A stretch of 39,507 nucleotides of DNA from Bacteroidales bacterium (lineage in GTDB: Bacteria > Bacteroidota > Bacteroidia > Bacteroidales > 4484-276): NCBI GenBank assembly GCA_014860585.1, contig JACZJL010000005.1, positions 1 through 39,507 on the forward strand. Direction: 5' to 3'. The notes beneath the pieces are model-generated. The model did no database searches and was not told the origin of the DNA. It was given only the letters and a program-made list of their open reading frames with translations. Of this stretch, positions 24,654 through 33,424 are shown one piece after another (position 1 is the first letter of the stretch; each line of letters starts with the position of its first letter). Made by a program: the position numbers and the translations under genes.

Positions 24654-26469
24654 ACAACCCCAGAAAGTATTTCTGGTAAACGGCAAAAAAAGAAAATGCC
24701 TGTTTCTCTGTGAAATCACCGGAAGGGAGTGTCATTAACTGCTTTCCTACATGGTCCCAGATAAATGTTCCTTCAGGTGTGATAAAACCAAAACCATCAT
24801 TGAATGCATAGTAAGCAAATGGTGTGTCATAGCTGCCAAGAAGGTTCCGGGAAAACCTGAATTCCTGGGCATCCGTTGAAAGTTGATACAACAAGGTTTG
24901 TGGAAGATCTGTCTGGCTTCCGATCTGGTCAATAGTGCCAGTTTTCTCCAACACTCCACCGATCCACAACATCGGGATGGAATATTTCTGGGGAGAAAAA
25001 TAAAGTGAATTCCCCGGATATCGATGACCATGATCGGCAATAAGCACAAACAAAGTGTTTTGATAAACAGGCTTTTGCTTTACATTTTCAAAAAACCATA
25101 CCAACCAGTGGTCGGTATATTGAATGCTCTTAATAAATTTCTCTTCTTCTGTTTTTACCGGGTAATCAAAATCTTCCGGAATATCAAACGGTTCATGACT
25201 ACTAAGGGTAAAAATCATTTTGAAAAATGGAGCCCTGGCTGTATCCATTTCTTCAAGAAGTCGCGAAAAAACATACTCATCATGAACACCCCATTTCGAT
25301 TTGATTTCACTACCCGTAAAGTCCTTTTCGGTAACCATTCTTTGGAATCCTGAATTGGTGAGATAGGCCTGCATATTCGAAAAGCTGGGATCTCCACCAT
25401 AATAAAAAGCTGAATGATAGCCCAATTCAGCAAGTGAATTTGTTAAAGTGGGCAACTTCGATACCTTAACAGTATTCTTTATAATAGCTTGATGGGATTG
25501 TGCAGGGAAACCACTCAAAATTGCCACAAGACCTTTATTGCTTCTGTCGCCTGAAGCATACATATTGGAAAAAAAAAGTCCATCGTTTGCAAGTAAATTG
25601 AAGCCTGGTGCAGCATTTGGCACCCCACCGGCCCTTTCAATGATTTTTGAAGTAAACCCCTCAAGCAGTATAAGCACAATGTTTGGGTGCTCACAGTTTA
25701 AAATCAATGGAGCCCGGGATTTTTCTTCCATCATCAATCCGAATGTTTTGACTGCGGTTTCATGTGGTATGATGTCGGGATACTTTTTATTCGAATCCCC
25801 AGCATTTAACAAACCATAGAAGAAATTCCATGCAGGATTGAGCGCTGCATGATTGCTAAAAACATGATGACTAAAATAAACTTTCGCCGGATTCATTGGG
25901 GCAATCCCAAATCCTCCCCGAATGGGAATAATTGCAACCCCTGAAATCAACAGGAATACCAGGGTTTGATAAAATTTTACCGGCTTGAATTCAATTTTTT
26001 GAACCAACATCCTGAAAAGCCAGTAAAATCCTGCAAATAATAGGGTTCCCATTAGGATTAAGAAAATGGTTGTTGAAACATTTTGTGAAGCCATCGCCTC
26101 AGCAGGAGTTTCCAGGTAAAAGAGTGGTGTTGCATCAATCCTGAATGACCAGTGACGATAAAGTTCCAAATCTGTAACGGTAATAAAAACTAAAACAAAT
26201 AGCATGATCAGTGTCAGCCATTTAAAAACAATTCTGGTGATCGGTGGGGAAAAGTAAAACACTCCGGTCACTAACGAGGACAGCAATAAAATATAACCGG
26301 TTACTGATGCATCCATCCACAAACCGTTAAAAAAAATACCACACCATTCCTTCATCAAAAACGATGAGGCCATCTGATGATGATAGATTAAAAAAGACAA
26401 CCTGGTGAATGAGAAAAATCCCATCCAGAAAATGCAATACCGCAACAAATAGATTAACCTACTTTTCAC
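24652..26469 (-). CDS. LTA-synthase-like membrane sulfatase (phosphoglycerol transferase family)
   Basis: This 605-residue protein has about five N-terminal transmembrane helices (residues 10-185) and an extracytoplasmic alkaline-phosphatase/sulfatase domain. Metal and active-site motifs are visible: NIVLILLEGF (Glu270), SGDRSNKG with Ser310 in the position where LtaS has its nucleophilic threonine, and IADHGH (Asp479, His480). In Gram-positive bacteria LtaS polymerises glycerol-phosphate. In Gram-negative relatives such enzymes transfer phosphoglycerol or phosphoethanolamine onto envelope glycans. The exact substrate here is unknown. It is convergent with gap and lies 83 bp after the LytTR regulator gene. 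Confidence 0.88.
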   Translation of the reverse strand: MKSRLIYLLRYCIFWMGFFSFTRLSFLIYHHQMASSFLMKEWCGIFFNGLWMDASVTGYILLLSSLVTGVFYFSPPITRIVFKWLTLIMLFVLVFITVTDLELYRHWSFRIDATPLFYLETPAEAMASQNVSTTIFLILMGTLLFAGFYWLFRMLVQKIEFKPVKFYQTLVFLLISGVAIIPIRGGFGIAPMNPAKVYFSHHVFSNHAALNPAWNFFYGLLNAGDSNKKYPDIIPHETAVKTFGLMMEEKSRAPLILNCEHPNIVLILLEGFTSKIIERAGGVPNAAPGFNLLANDGLFFSNMYASGDRSNKGLVAILSGFPAQSHQAIIKNTVKVSKLPTLTNSLAELGYHSAFYYGGDPSFSNMQAYLTNSGFQRMVTEKDFTGSEIKSKWGVHDEYVFSRLLEEMDTARAPFFKMIFTLSSHEPFDIPEDFDYPVKTEEEKFIKSIQYTDHWLVWFFENVKQKPVYQNTLFVLIADHGHRYPGNSLYFSPQKYSIPMLWIGGVLEKTGTIDQIGSQTDLPQTLLYQLSTDAQEFRFSRNLLGSYDTPFAYYAFNDGFGFITPEGTFIWDHVGKQLMTLPSGDFTEKQAFSFFAVYQKYFLGL

Positions 26470-26552
26470 AGATGATAAAATTAAGAAGCAAAAAAAACGA
26501 TTGCCTGTTTGGTATAAAGGTGTACATTACCGCTTCAATAAATGTTGTCAGT

Positions 26553-27311
26553 TTATATTCCCAATTTTTCTTTCAGCTTTTTTAGTCCGCTTTTACTTAC
26601 ATTGATCTCACGGTTGTTCTTCAGGATCAGCATGTAATTCTCCTTTGAGTAAGGTTCGATGGAGGCAATCTGGTCAATGGCGACGATAAATGAGCGGTGA
26701 ACACGGATAAAGTGGTTGTCAGGGAGATGATTCTCAAAATAGGTAAGTGGTTTTTGCTTCAGGTATCTTGCCCTGGCAGTGTGAATCTCTACATAATCGT
26801 CGGCAGCTTCAAGGAGTATGATTTCCTCAACCGGGATCACATCGAGCTTGCTGCCCGATTTAACCACAACCCTGTTTAGCATTTCATGGCCGGAGTCGAG
26901 TTCATTTTTGAGGAGATCCAGTTCACCCGAATCATGCTTACCGGCATTCAGCCTTTGTAATGCCCTGGCTATGGCTTCGTCAAACCGTTTTTGACTGTAT
27001 GGTTTCAGCATGTAATCCACTGCACTGTGCTCAAACGCTTTTAAAGCAAATTCGTCGTGAGCTGTTGAGAAGATGATAACCGGCGGATTGTCGAGAACTT
27101 CAAGCAATTCAAACCCATTAATCTTAGGCATTTGAATGTCAAGAAACACCAGGTCGGGTTTGAGTTCGTTGATGGATTTTAATCCGGCGAATCCGTTTTC
27201 ACACTCCTCCACCACCCGGATTTCGGGATGCTTTTCCATATATTTCAGGATAACCTTCCGGGCAAGTTCTTCGTCATCAATGATGATGGCTGTTATCTTG
27301 TCTTTTTGCAT
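26553..27311 (-). CDS. LytTR-family response regulator
   Basis: This 252-residue regulator has an N-terminal receiver domain with the acidic pair Asp12/Asp13, phosphoacceptor Asp58 (KPDLVFLDIQMP), Thr83 and Lys103. The C-terminal LytTR DNA-binding domain (about residues 146-252) contains LLEAADDYVEIHTARARYL and FIRVHRSFIV. LytTR proteins bind DNA through beta strands and commonly control envelope, polysaccharide or bacteriocin genes. The sensor kinase gene is upstream on the same strand (200 bp gap) and is the obvious partner. A LiaF-like gene begins the group. Confidence 0.93.
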   Translation of the reverse strand: MQKDKITAIIIDDEELARKVILKYMEKHPEIRVVEECENGFAGLKSINELKPDLVFLDIQMPKINGFELLEVLDNPPVIIFSTAHDEFALKAFEHSAVDYMLKPYSQKRFDEAIARALQRLNAGKHDSGELDLLKNELDSGHEMLNRVVVKSGSKLDVIPVEEIILLEAADDYVEIHTARARYLKQKPLTYFENHLPDNHFIRVHRSFIVAIDQIASIEPYSKENYMLILKNNREINVSKSGLKKLKEKLGI

Positions 27312-27511
27312 AACAGATCAGGCATTTTTATTTTGCAAATATTCCTTCGAGTCATTAATAAAACTGCAAATATCAGATAAATCACGATTCAATCAGACCA
27401 TCTCCATCCTGAAAAAAGATTTATATCCCAAAGGATAATTTCTGTTTCACACAGTTTAAGCATTTGAAATGCCTGATTAACTAAGAACGGCTTACCATTG
27501 TCATTCGAAAG

Positions 27512-28564
27512 TTAAGTTAAAACAGGTATTGTCAAATGGATTGTAAAATAATTTCCGGTTTTTTCGATATTTACCAGGTCGGTGCGATGGAAATGCAGCA
27601 TCAGTCGTTTTTGCACGTTGGCAATGCCAATGCCTTTTCCTTTTTTGGAAATGCTGCCCGGTGTGAAGTTATTGCTGATGCTGATACGCAGCCACTCATT
27701 TTCAGCACGGCACGTAGTTGTAACAGTAACCTGGTCTGTGCTTTCGTTCAACCCATGCTTGATGGCATTCTCGTAGAGTGGCTGTAAAATCATGTTAGGA
27801 ATTTTTCGGTCAAGACAAACCTCTTCCAATTCTTTTTCAATCACCAGCCGGTTTCCAAAGCGGATTTTCTCAATTCCGAGATATCTGTCAATATTTTCCA
27901 GCTCCTCCCTCAGGCTGATCTGCTCGTTTTCATTCCCCCTGACTGTATAACGAAGGAATTCTGACAATTCGACGATCATTTCTCTTGCTTTGTCAGTATC
28001 GGTAATCATTAGTGCATTGATGGAATTCAGGCTGTTGAACAGAAAATGAGGATTGATCTGTGATTTCAGCAGGTTGAGTTCCGATTCCTGGATGGCCTGC
28101 TTCAGTTGATTTTCCTGCATAAGCTTCTCATGATAATCACGGTAATAACTGATCAGGTAATAAACCATTACTATTACGGCATACAACAGAAAGCCATAAA
28201 CAAACCGCCATGGGATGGTCTGGTTGAGAAAATCGATGTAACCTGCTTTATTTTGAAAAATAGTAGAAAGGACGAAGTAGCCGCCAAAAAGCCACAAAAG
28301 CACCACCACGGCGCCGGCTACCAAATGGTCGGCCAGCACGAGGTGATACTTCTGTTCGCTTAACGTCAGGTGCTGCACGATATACCATGTTCCGATCCCT
28401 AAAAAAAACATGAGGACTGTATAAACGGCAGCATCGGCAAAGGCAACTCCCATCGGGTACCCGAAGAAAAAGGTCAAAATGATAAAATGAAACAAAAAAA
28501 TGATGGCAAACGATAGAAGGTAAACGATGAAATGCCTGCGCTGGGTAATAATTGGGTTAAGCAT
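27512..28564 (-). CDS. LytS/YehU-type sensor histidine kinase
   Basis: This 350-residue membrane kinase has four predicted transmembrane helices (within residues 10-142), a short coiled-coil linker, and a His_kinase core with LLKSQINPHFLFNSLNSINALM (phosphoacceptor His173). The ATPase domain has NMILQPLYENAIKHG (N box) and GKGIGIANVQKRL (G box). There is no periplasmic sensory domain of any size, so sensing is probably within the membrane, or through the LiaF-like partner encoded 60 bp upstream. It pairs with the LytTR response regulator downstream. Confidence 0.92.
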   Translation of the reverse strand: MLNPIITQRRHFIVYLLSFAIIFLFHFIILTFFFGYPMGVAFADAAVYTVLMFFLGIGTWYIVQHLTLSEQKYHLVLADHLVAGAVVVLLWLFGGYFVLSTIFQNKAGYIDFLNQTIPWRFVYGFLLYAVIVMVYYLISYYRDYHEKLMQENQLKQAIQESELNLLKSQINPHFLFNSLNSINALMITDTDKAREMIVELSEFLRYTVRGNENEQISLREELENIDRYLGIEKIRFGNRLVIEKELEEVCLDRKIPNMILQPLYENAIKHGLNESTDQVTVTTTCRAENEWLRISISNNFTPGSISKKGKGIGIANVQKRLMLHFHRTDLVNIEKTGNYFTIHLTIPVLT

Positions 28565-28624
28565 AATGGTTCAGGTTTTGCATGAGGAGATGGGTTTCCG
28601 TTCTCTTTTTTCCTCCAATGGTTT

Positions 28625-29344
28625 CTAATAGCTCTTCAGTTCTCCTCCTCCAAAAATAACAAGCCCTTTTATAGTAATCCGCTTTTTATTGCCCGTTGAC
28701 TCCTCCATGTTTTTATAGCGTTTATCGGAAAAACCGCCAAATACACTTACTACATCCATCCGGATTTCCCAATCCGGTGGCACAACCAATGTGGATCCGC
28801 CAAAGATGTAAAGCACTTCAAGGAAATTATCGTCTTCCGAAAGCTCAGCTTTGCTAAAGTTCAGCTCAGACCCGCCAAAGATGTTGGTGATCTTGCCCCC
28901 CCGGAAATTTTTTGTGGTGATCACTTTCTGGTTCCCCCCAAAGATGGCCACTTCATCAATAAATTCATCACTTTCTCCAACGGGTGTTCCCTTTTTTGGC
29001 CAGCCTGGTTCATCTCTTCTTTTAGCATTGTGTCCGAAAAGCAGTGAAGCTCCAATGATGATAAGCACTGTGGGCCACAGGATACTCCATACCGATACTG
29101 AAAAGTAATTCATTTTGGCGATCAGAAAAATGGCGCCGATGGCGATCAGAATCAATCCTGTGACCCGCTCTTTTGAGGTGAGTAAACTCACTACGCCAAT
29201 CCCGATCAGCAACATCTGCCAGGAGATGATATACAGTGAAATGTCATAAGGAATTACCTTCAGCGAATTGATGAGCAATAATACTCCGGCAGTGATAATC
29301 AGCACCGCCACTGCAACTGTTCTTGTTTGATTTTGTGTTGACAT
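28625..29344 (-). CDS. LiaF-like membrane protein (DUF5668 and LiaF C-terminal domain)
   Basis: This 239-residue protein has four short hydrophobic segments in the first 105 residues (LiaI/LiaF-like transmembrane region). The C-terminal LiaF-type beta-helical domain is marked by the repeats VAIFGGNQKV, NIFGGSELNF, YIFGGSTLVV, SVFGGFSDKR and VIFGGGELKS. In Firmicutes LiaF inhibits the LiaS kinase until cell-wall antibiotics appear. Here it precedes a LytS-like kinase and a LytTR regulator, so a similar inhibitor role is inferred. A -7 box TATTTTTG is 43-50 bp upstream. It is probably the first gene of a three-gene operon. Confidence 0.88.
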   Translation of the reverse strand: MSTQNQTRTVAVAVLIITAGVLLLINSLKVIPYDISLYIISWQMLLIGIGVVSLLTSKERVTGLILIAIGAIFLIAKMNYFSVSVWSILWPTVLIIIGASLLFGHNAKRRDEPGWPKKGTPVGESDEFIDEVAIFGGNQKVITTKNFRGGKITNIFGGSELNFSKAELSEDDNFLEVLYIFGGSTLVVPPDWEIRMDVVSVFGGFSDKRYKNMEESTGNKKRITIKGLVIFGGGELKSY

Positions 29345-29386
29345 GATGTTTTACTTTTAAAGTTTTACAATAAAAATTCGATGCAG

Positions 29387-29394
29387 CAAAAATA
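29387..29394 (-). promoter_or_regulatory. -7 promoter box of the LiaF-like gene
   Basis: On the minus strand, TATTTTTG (29394-29387) matches TAnnTTTG and lies about 43 bp before the start codon. It probably drives the LiaF-like, kinase and regulator genes. Confidence 0.5.
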
Positions 29395-29531
29395 ACCTCA
29401 GCAACCACATGAAATCAAGCTAAAATCGGTAAACCAACGATTTTTACCGGTGAATGTACGTATCAACAGGAGCAAAGTCAAGTAAGAGAAGTGCAAAAAG
29501 CAGGTTGAGCGTATTGAAAAATTTGGTCTTT

Positions 29532-30875
29532 TTACAGTCCTAATCCCCCTTTGCCGCGATAGAGCCTGAGCGGGCCATCAAGTTCGACCTTAAGTACAGT
29601 CATGTATTTATCGGAAAAATTTTCCGGAACATCAATGTAAACCAGGCCGGGCACAGCACTCCATGAGATTTTACCCACCATCTTCCAGTCAACAGGCCGG
29701 TCTTGCCCAACCACGCTGATGTTTCTGATATCGTTGAACAATCCTTTGATAACGACTTGTCCGATCGGATTTCCTGCCAAAAACAAAAAGACAGAAGTAC
29801 TGTCTTTGGAAATGGTGGTTGGTCCGTAAAAGTGTCCCAACGGCACTCCGGCAAGGGTATTAAAAATTGCCTCCTCATGCTTGCTTGTCCAGTTTCCTAA
29901 TTCAGTCAGAATATTGACCTGTTCTTCCGGAATGAAACCATCTTCCCTTGGACCAATGTCGAGCAGCAGGTTCCCACCATGGCTGATGGCATCAGCAAAA
30001 ATGGAAATAACTTCGTAAGGAGTTTTGAATGCCGTATCGCGTGGTTGCCAACCCCAGGAATCATTGGTGGTCATGCACAGTTCCCAGTAATCAAAATCAG
30101 GACGCGAAACCGGGAAGTTTTGCTCAGGAGTTTCATAATCGCCGAATCCCTGCAGCCTCCCATTGATGATCGCTCTGGGATTGTGATCCAGGATGGTTTT
30201 GCGTAGTTTCTCTGCCTGCCACTCCTCAGCCGAATGTTCCCAGTCGCCGTCGAACCACCACAAGTCGGGGTTGATCAGTTGCAGCAATTCATCCATCTGC
30301 CCCTGGTAAAAGGAAAGAAAACGATTCCACCTGGCCGGATCCTGTTTTGCATCGTAACGCGAAGAATCCCTTAGAAATCCGGGATAATCAGGATAAGACC
30401 AGTCAATCAGACTGTAATACAGCCCCGTTTTAATTCCTGCCTTGCGCAGCTCGTCAATAAAAGGGGTGAGCACATCGCGCCGGGCAGGTGATTGTCGCGG
30501 GATGCTCAAATCATTCATTTTTGTATCCCACAATGCCACACCGTCATGATGTTTGGATGTAATCACTGCGTACCGTGCTCCGGAACGCCTGACCAGAACA
30601 GCCCATGCTTTCGGATCATAGTCCGAGGCCGTGAACCCTCCGATCTGTTTCAAGTAATCATCATGTGAGATGCGCTTGTTGTGAAACGCCCACGATTCAC
30701 TCGTCCCCTGCACAGAATAGATACCCCAATGTATAAATATGCCAAGTTTGGCATCGGCAAACCATTGCATCCTCTCTGTTGATGGTGACTGAGGCCTGCA
30801 GGTAACGGATAAAAAAAATATCCCGAAAAACAGTAACCAGGTTTTCTTTTTAGATGAAAAACAACAATTTTTCAT
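29532..30875 (-). CDS. GH29 alpha-L-fucosidase
   Basis: This 447-residue exported glycoside hydrolase of family 29 removes alpha-linked L-fucose from glycans. The catalytic domain begins RMQWFADAKLGIFIHWG and includes YAVITSKHHDGVALWD, GLYYSLIDWS, and the nucleophile segment PDLWWFDGDW with Asp209 as the likely nucleophile. NLLLDIGPREDG closes the barrel and a C-terminal beta-sandwich follows. The N-terminus is a signal sequence; FLSVTC could be a weak lipobox (Cys26), so a lipoprotein is possible. No SusC/SusD pair or other glycosidases are nearby, so this is not part of a visible polysaccharide-utilisation locus. Confidence 0.93.
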   Translation of the reverse strand: MKNCCFSSKKKTWLLFFGIFFLSVTCRPQSPSTERMQWFADAKLGIFIHWGIYSVQGTSESWAFHNKRISHDDYLKQIGGFTASDYDPKAWAVLVRRSGARYAVITSKHHDGVALWDTKMNDLSIPRQSPARRDVLTPFIDELRKAGIKTGLYYSLIDWSYPDYPGFLRDSSRYDAKQDPARWNRFLSFYQGQMDELLQLINPDLWWFDGDWEHSAEEWQAEKLRKTILDHNPRAIINGRLQGFGDYETPEQNFPVSRPDFDYWELCMTTNDSWGWQPRDTAFKTPYEVISIFADAISHGGNLLLDIGPREDGFIPEEQVNILTELGNWTSKHEEAIFNTLAGVPLGHFYGPTTISKDSTSVFLFLAGNPIGQVVIKGLFNDIRNISVVGQDRPVDWKMVGKISWSAVPGLVYIDVPENFSDKYMTVLKVELDGPLRLYRGKGGLGL

Positions 30876-31150
30876 GATTGATAGTCCTTAAAATTGGTAA
30901 CGAAAGTAAAAATATTTTTGCTTTAGCTGAAAAATGCTTTTGATATTCGGAAAAATGAAGATTTTCATTAAATATTCTGACATTCTGGAACATGAGATTT
31001 ACTTTGATACTGGTTATCAGTTGTTTAAAAATGGAAATATTTTTTCTTACAATTGTTGCAGCAATTGTACTTTGAGGTAATATTGCACGTTTTTTTGTTA
31101 CATGTTTTTCAATATTAAGACATTAATAATCAACCTTTTAAAATATTTTT

Positions 31151-32425
31151 ATGAGCACTTTGCAAGAATTAAATTCACAAGACCTGATTCAAAGGGACTT
31201 ACAAGACGAAGATGAGCCTCCGAGCCTGCATGGGCTTTCAACATCATCAACCGACGAAACTGTTGAGGAAATACCCTTTTTAGCCCGTTCCACCGACGGG
31301 ATTCCACCCACCTCCATGCGTTTCTTAAAAGCATGGTTCCCCGAAGCCACAGTCAGCAATTGGAACGACTGGCGCTGGCAAATAAAAAACAGCATCACCA
31401 GACCAGAACAATTATCAAAATTATTGAGAGACTTTGACCCTCACGGCGCCGGTCAGACGCTTACGCGACTGCTTCCTCTGAGGATCACCCCTTATTATGC
31501 AGGGCTAATCTGGGAATCAACACCTGACAATCCATTAAGAAAATCTATCGTTCCGTCAGCATCAGAGCTGGTATTAAGCGAAGGTGAATCAGCCGACCCG
31601 TTGCATGAGGAAAACGATAGTCCAATCCCCAACCTCGTGCATCGTTACCCCGACAGGGTGCTGTTTCTCTCTACGGGTTTTTGTTCGGCTTATTGCCGTT
31701 ACTGTACCCGCACACACATGGTATCTAAAAAGGACAAGTGCCATACCGGTGTGAAAGCATGGGAACCGGGATTGAAATACATTGCTGATCATCCCGAAAT
31801 CAGGGACGTGCTGATCTCAGGCGGCGACCCACTCACTATGCCCGATTCTCATATCAAATACCTGCTGATGCGGCTGAGGGCTATACCCCATGTCGAAATG
31901 ATCCGCATCGGGACAAAAGTGCCGGTTGTTTTGCCCATGCGAATCACCAAAGCATTTGTCGCCATGTTGCGCAAGTTTCATCCCCTTTACATCAGCATCC
32001 ATTTTACTCACCCCACAGAACTGACTCCTGAAACGGCACTTGCCTGCCAAAGACTTGCCGATGCAGGAATACCACTCGGCAGCCAGACCGTTCTACTAAA
32101 AGACATCAACGACAATGTGGATACGATGAAAAGTTTGATGCAGGGGCTGCTGAAAATCAGGGTAAGACCTTATTATCTCTACCAATGCGACCCGATACAA
32201 GGCTCACAGCACTTTAGAACACCTGTGGAGAAAGGGCTGGAAATTATTCGCGGGCTCAGGGGCTACACCTCTGGTTATGCCATTCCTCATTATGTAATTG
32301 ATGCCCCCGGGGGTGGTGGAAAAATCCCACTCTTGCCTGATTATTTCCAGGGTTACAATGAGCATGACGATGTTGTGCTGAAAAATTACCAGGGGAAAAC
32401 GTTCATTTACCCCGATGCCCATTAA
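31151..32425 (+). CDS. kamA: Lysine 2,3-aminomutase (radical SAM, PLP)
   Basis: This 424-residue enzyme moves the alpha-amino group of L-lysine to C3, giving beta-lysine, with a 4Fe-4S cluster, SAM and PLP. The cluster cysteines are Cys178, Cys182 and Cys185 (CSAYCRYC). Lys391 in DAPGGGGK matches the PLP lysine. Asp347 (YQCDP) and Asp384 (VIDAPGG) match Asp293 and Asp330 of the clostridial enzyme at the same offset of 54. Those two bind the substrate epsilon-amino group and are replaced in glutamate 2,3-aminomutases, so lysine is the likely substrate. It has an acidic, Ser/Thr-rich N-terminal extension of about 45-50 residues. It is first in a tightly packed operon with two ATP-grasp ligases and a GNAT enzyme, and no fermentation genes. 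Confidence 0.93.
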   Translation: MSTLQELNSQDLIQRDLQDEDEPPSLHGLSTSSTDETVEEIPFLARSTDGIPPTSMRFLKAWFPEATVSNWNDWRWQIKNSITRPEQLSKLLRDFDPHGAGQTLTRLLPLRITPYYAGLIWESTPDNPLRKSIVPSASELVLSEGESADPLHEENDSPIPNLVHRYPDRVLFLSTGFCSAYCRYCTRTHMVSKKDKCHTGVKAWEPGLKYIADHPEIRDVLISGGDPLTMPDSHIKYLLMRLRAIPHVEMIRIGTKVPVVLPMRITKAFVAMLRKFHPLYISIHFTHPTELTPETALACQRLADAGIPLGSQTVLLKDINDNVDTMKSLMQGLLKIRVRPYYLYQCDPIQGSQHFRTPVEKGLEIIRGLRGYTSGYAIPHYVIDAPGGGGKIPLLPDYFQGYNEHDDVVLKNYQGKTFIYPDAH

Positions 32426-32434
32426 TCGCTTCAG

Positions 32435-33424
32435 ATGAAAATCGGACTAACTTACGACCTTAAAAACGTTTACCTCGAAAACGGGTATGCTGAAGATGAA
32501 GTAGCGGAATTTGACTCAGAAGAGACCATTGAGGGGCTCGAAAAAGCATTGCATGAATTGGGTCACTCCACCGAACGCATCGGACATATTAAGCAATTGA
32601 CGGAAGCCCTGGTCAACGGCGCCCGATGGGACCTTGTTTTCAACATTTGCGAAGGATTGCATGGCATTGGCCGGGAAGCACAGGTGCCGGCTTTACTTGA
32701 CGCCTATGGTGTTCCCTTTACCTTTTCAGATCCGCTGGTGTTATCGCTTACGCTCCATAAGGGAATGACCAAACGGGTAATTCGTGATGCAGGGATTCCA
32801 ACGGCCCCTTTTCATTTAATCGAAAACGTAGACGAAATAGCCAACTGTCCCCTCCCTTTTCCTGTGTTCATCAAACCTGTTGCTGAAGGTTCTGGCAAAG
32901 GAATCAGCGCCAAATCTGTTGTTTACGATTCAGAAACATTCGTCCATGAAAGCAAAGCGCTGCTTATGACTTATCGCCAGCCAGTGTTGGTTGAGAAATT
33001 ACTGACCGGTCGCGAATTCACTGTTGGCATTTTAGGAACCGGAAAAAAGGCCAGGATTGCCGGGGTAATGGAAGTAACGATCAGAAAGGAAGCTGAGGAA
33101 CAGACCTATTCGCGGTTTATCAAGGAAAATTATCATGGACGGGTTGATTACCAACTGGTTGAAGGTGAAACAAGATCCGTTTGTGAGCGGGTGAGCCTCG
33201 ATGCCTGGCGGGTATTAGGATGCCGCGATGCCGGCAGGATCGACCTGAAAATGGATGAAAACGGCATCCCTAATTTCATCGAAATCAATCCGCTTGCAGG
33301 AATCAACCATATCCATTCCGACCTCCCCATCATGATGTACATGCAAGGCTGGAGTTTTAAACAACTGGTCGGAGAAATCATTCAGTCGGCATCCGAACGA
33401 ATTCATTCAAAAGATAAAAAATGA
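32435..33424 (+). CDS. D-Ala-D-Ala-ligase-like ATP-grasp ligase (first)
   Basis: This 329-residue ATP-grasp enzyme starts 9 bp after kamA. Its catalytic features are Lys109 and Lys147 (FIKPVAEGSGKGI, flexible Gly loop 151-156), Glu187 and Glu194 (VEKLLTGREF), and the metal ligands Asp270, Glu283 and Asn285 (RIDLKMDENGIPNFIEINP). The fold is that of D-alanine:D-alanine ligase, which activates a carboxylate as acyl-phosphate and forms an amide. Its place next to kamA and beside a second, different ATP-grasp argues against cell-wall Ddl. Beta-lysine is a plausible amine or acid substrate, by inference. The stop overlaps the next ATG. Confidence 0.9.
   Translation: MKIGLTYDLKNVYLENGYAEDEVAEFDSEETIEGLEKALHELGHSTERIGHIKQLTEALVNGARWDLVFNICEGLHGIGREAQVPALLDAYGVPFTFSDPLVLSLTLHKGMTKRVIRDAGIPTAPFHLIENVDEIANCPLPFPVFIKPVAEGSGKGISAKSVVYDSETFVHESKALLMTYRQPVLVEKLLTGREFTVGILGTGKKARIAGVMEVTIRKEAEEQTYSRFIKENYHGRVDYQLVEGETRSVCERVSLDAWRVLGCRDAGRIDLKMDENGIPNFIEINPLAGINHIHSDLPIMMYMQGWSFKQLVGEIIQSASERIHSKDKK

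Noticed and set aside
29532-30875. Polysaccharide utilisation locus around the fucosidase
   Set aside because: No SusC/SusD pair, sulfatase of the S1 type, other glycosidase or dedicated regulator is adjacent. The nearby sulfatase-fold gene is an LtaS-like membrane enzyme.
31151-32425. EpmB, the EF-P lysine modification enzyme
   Set aside because: EpmB is shorter (about 340 residues) and usually near efp or epmA. This protein has the full aminomutase C-terminal region and clustering with ligases.
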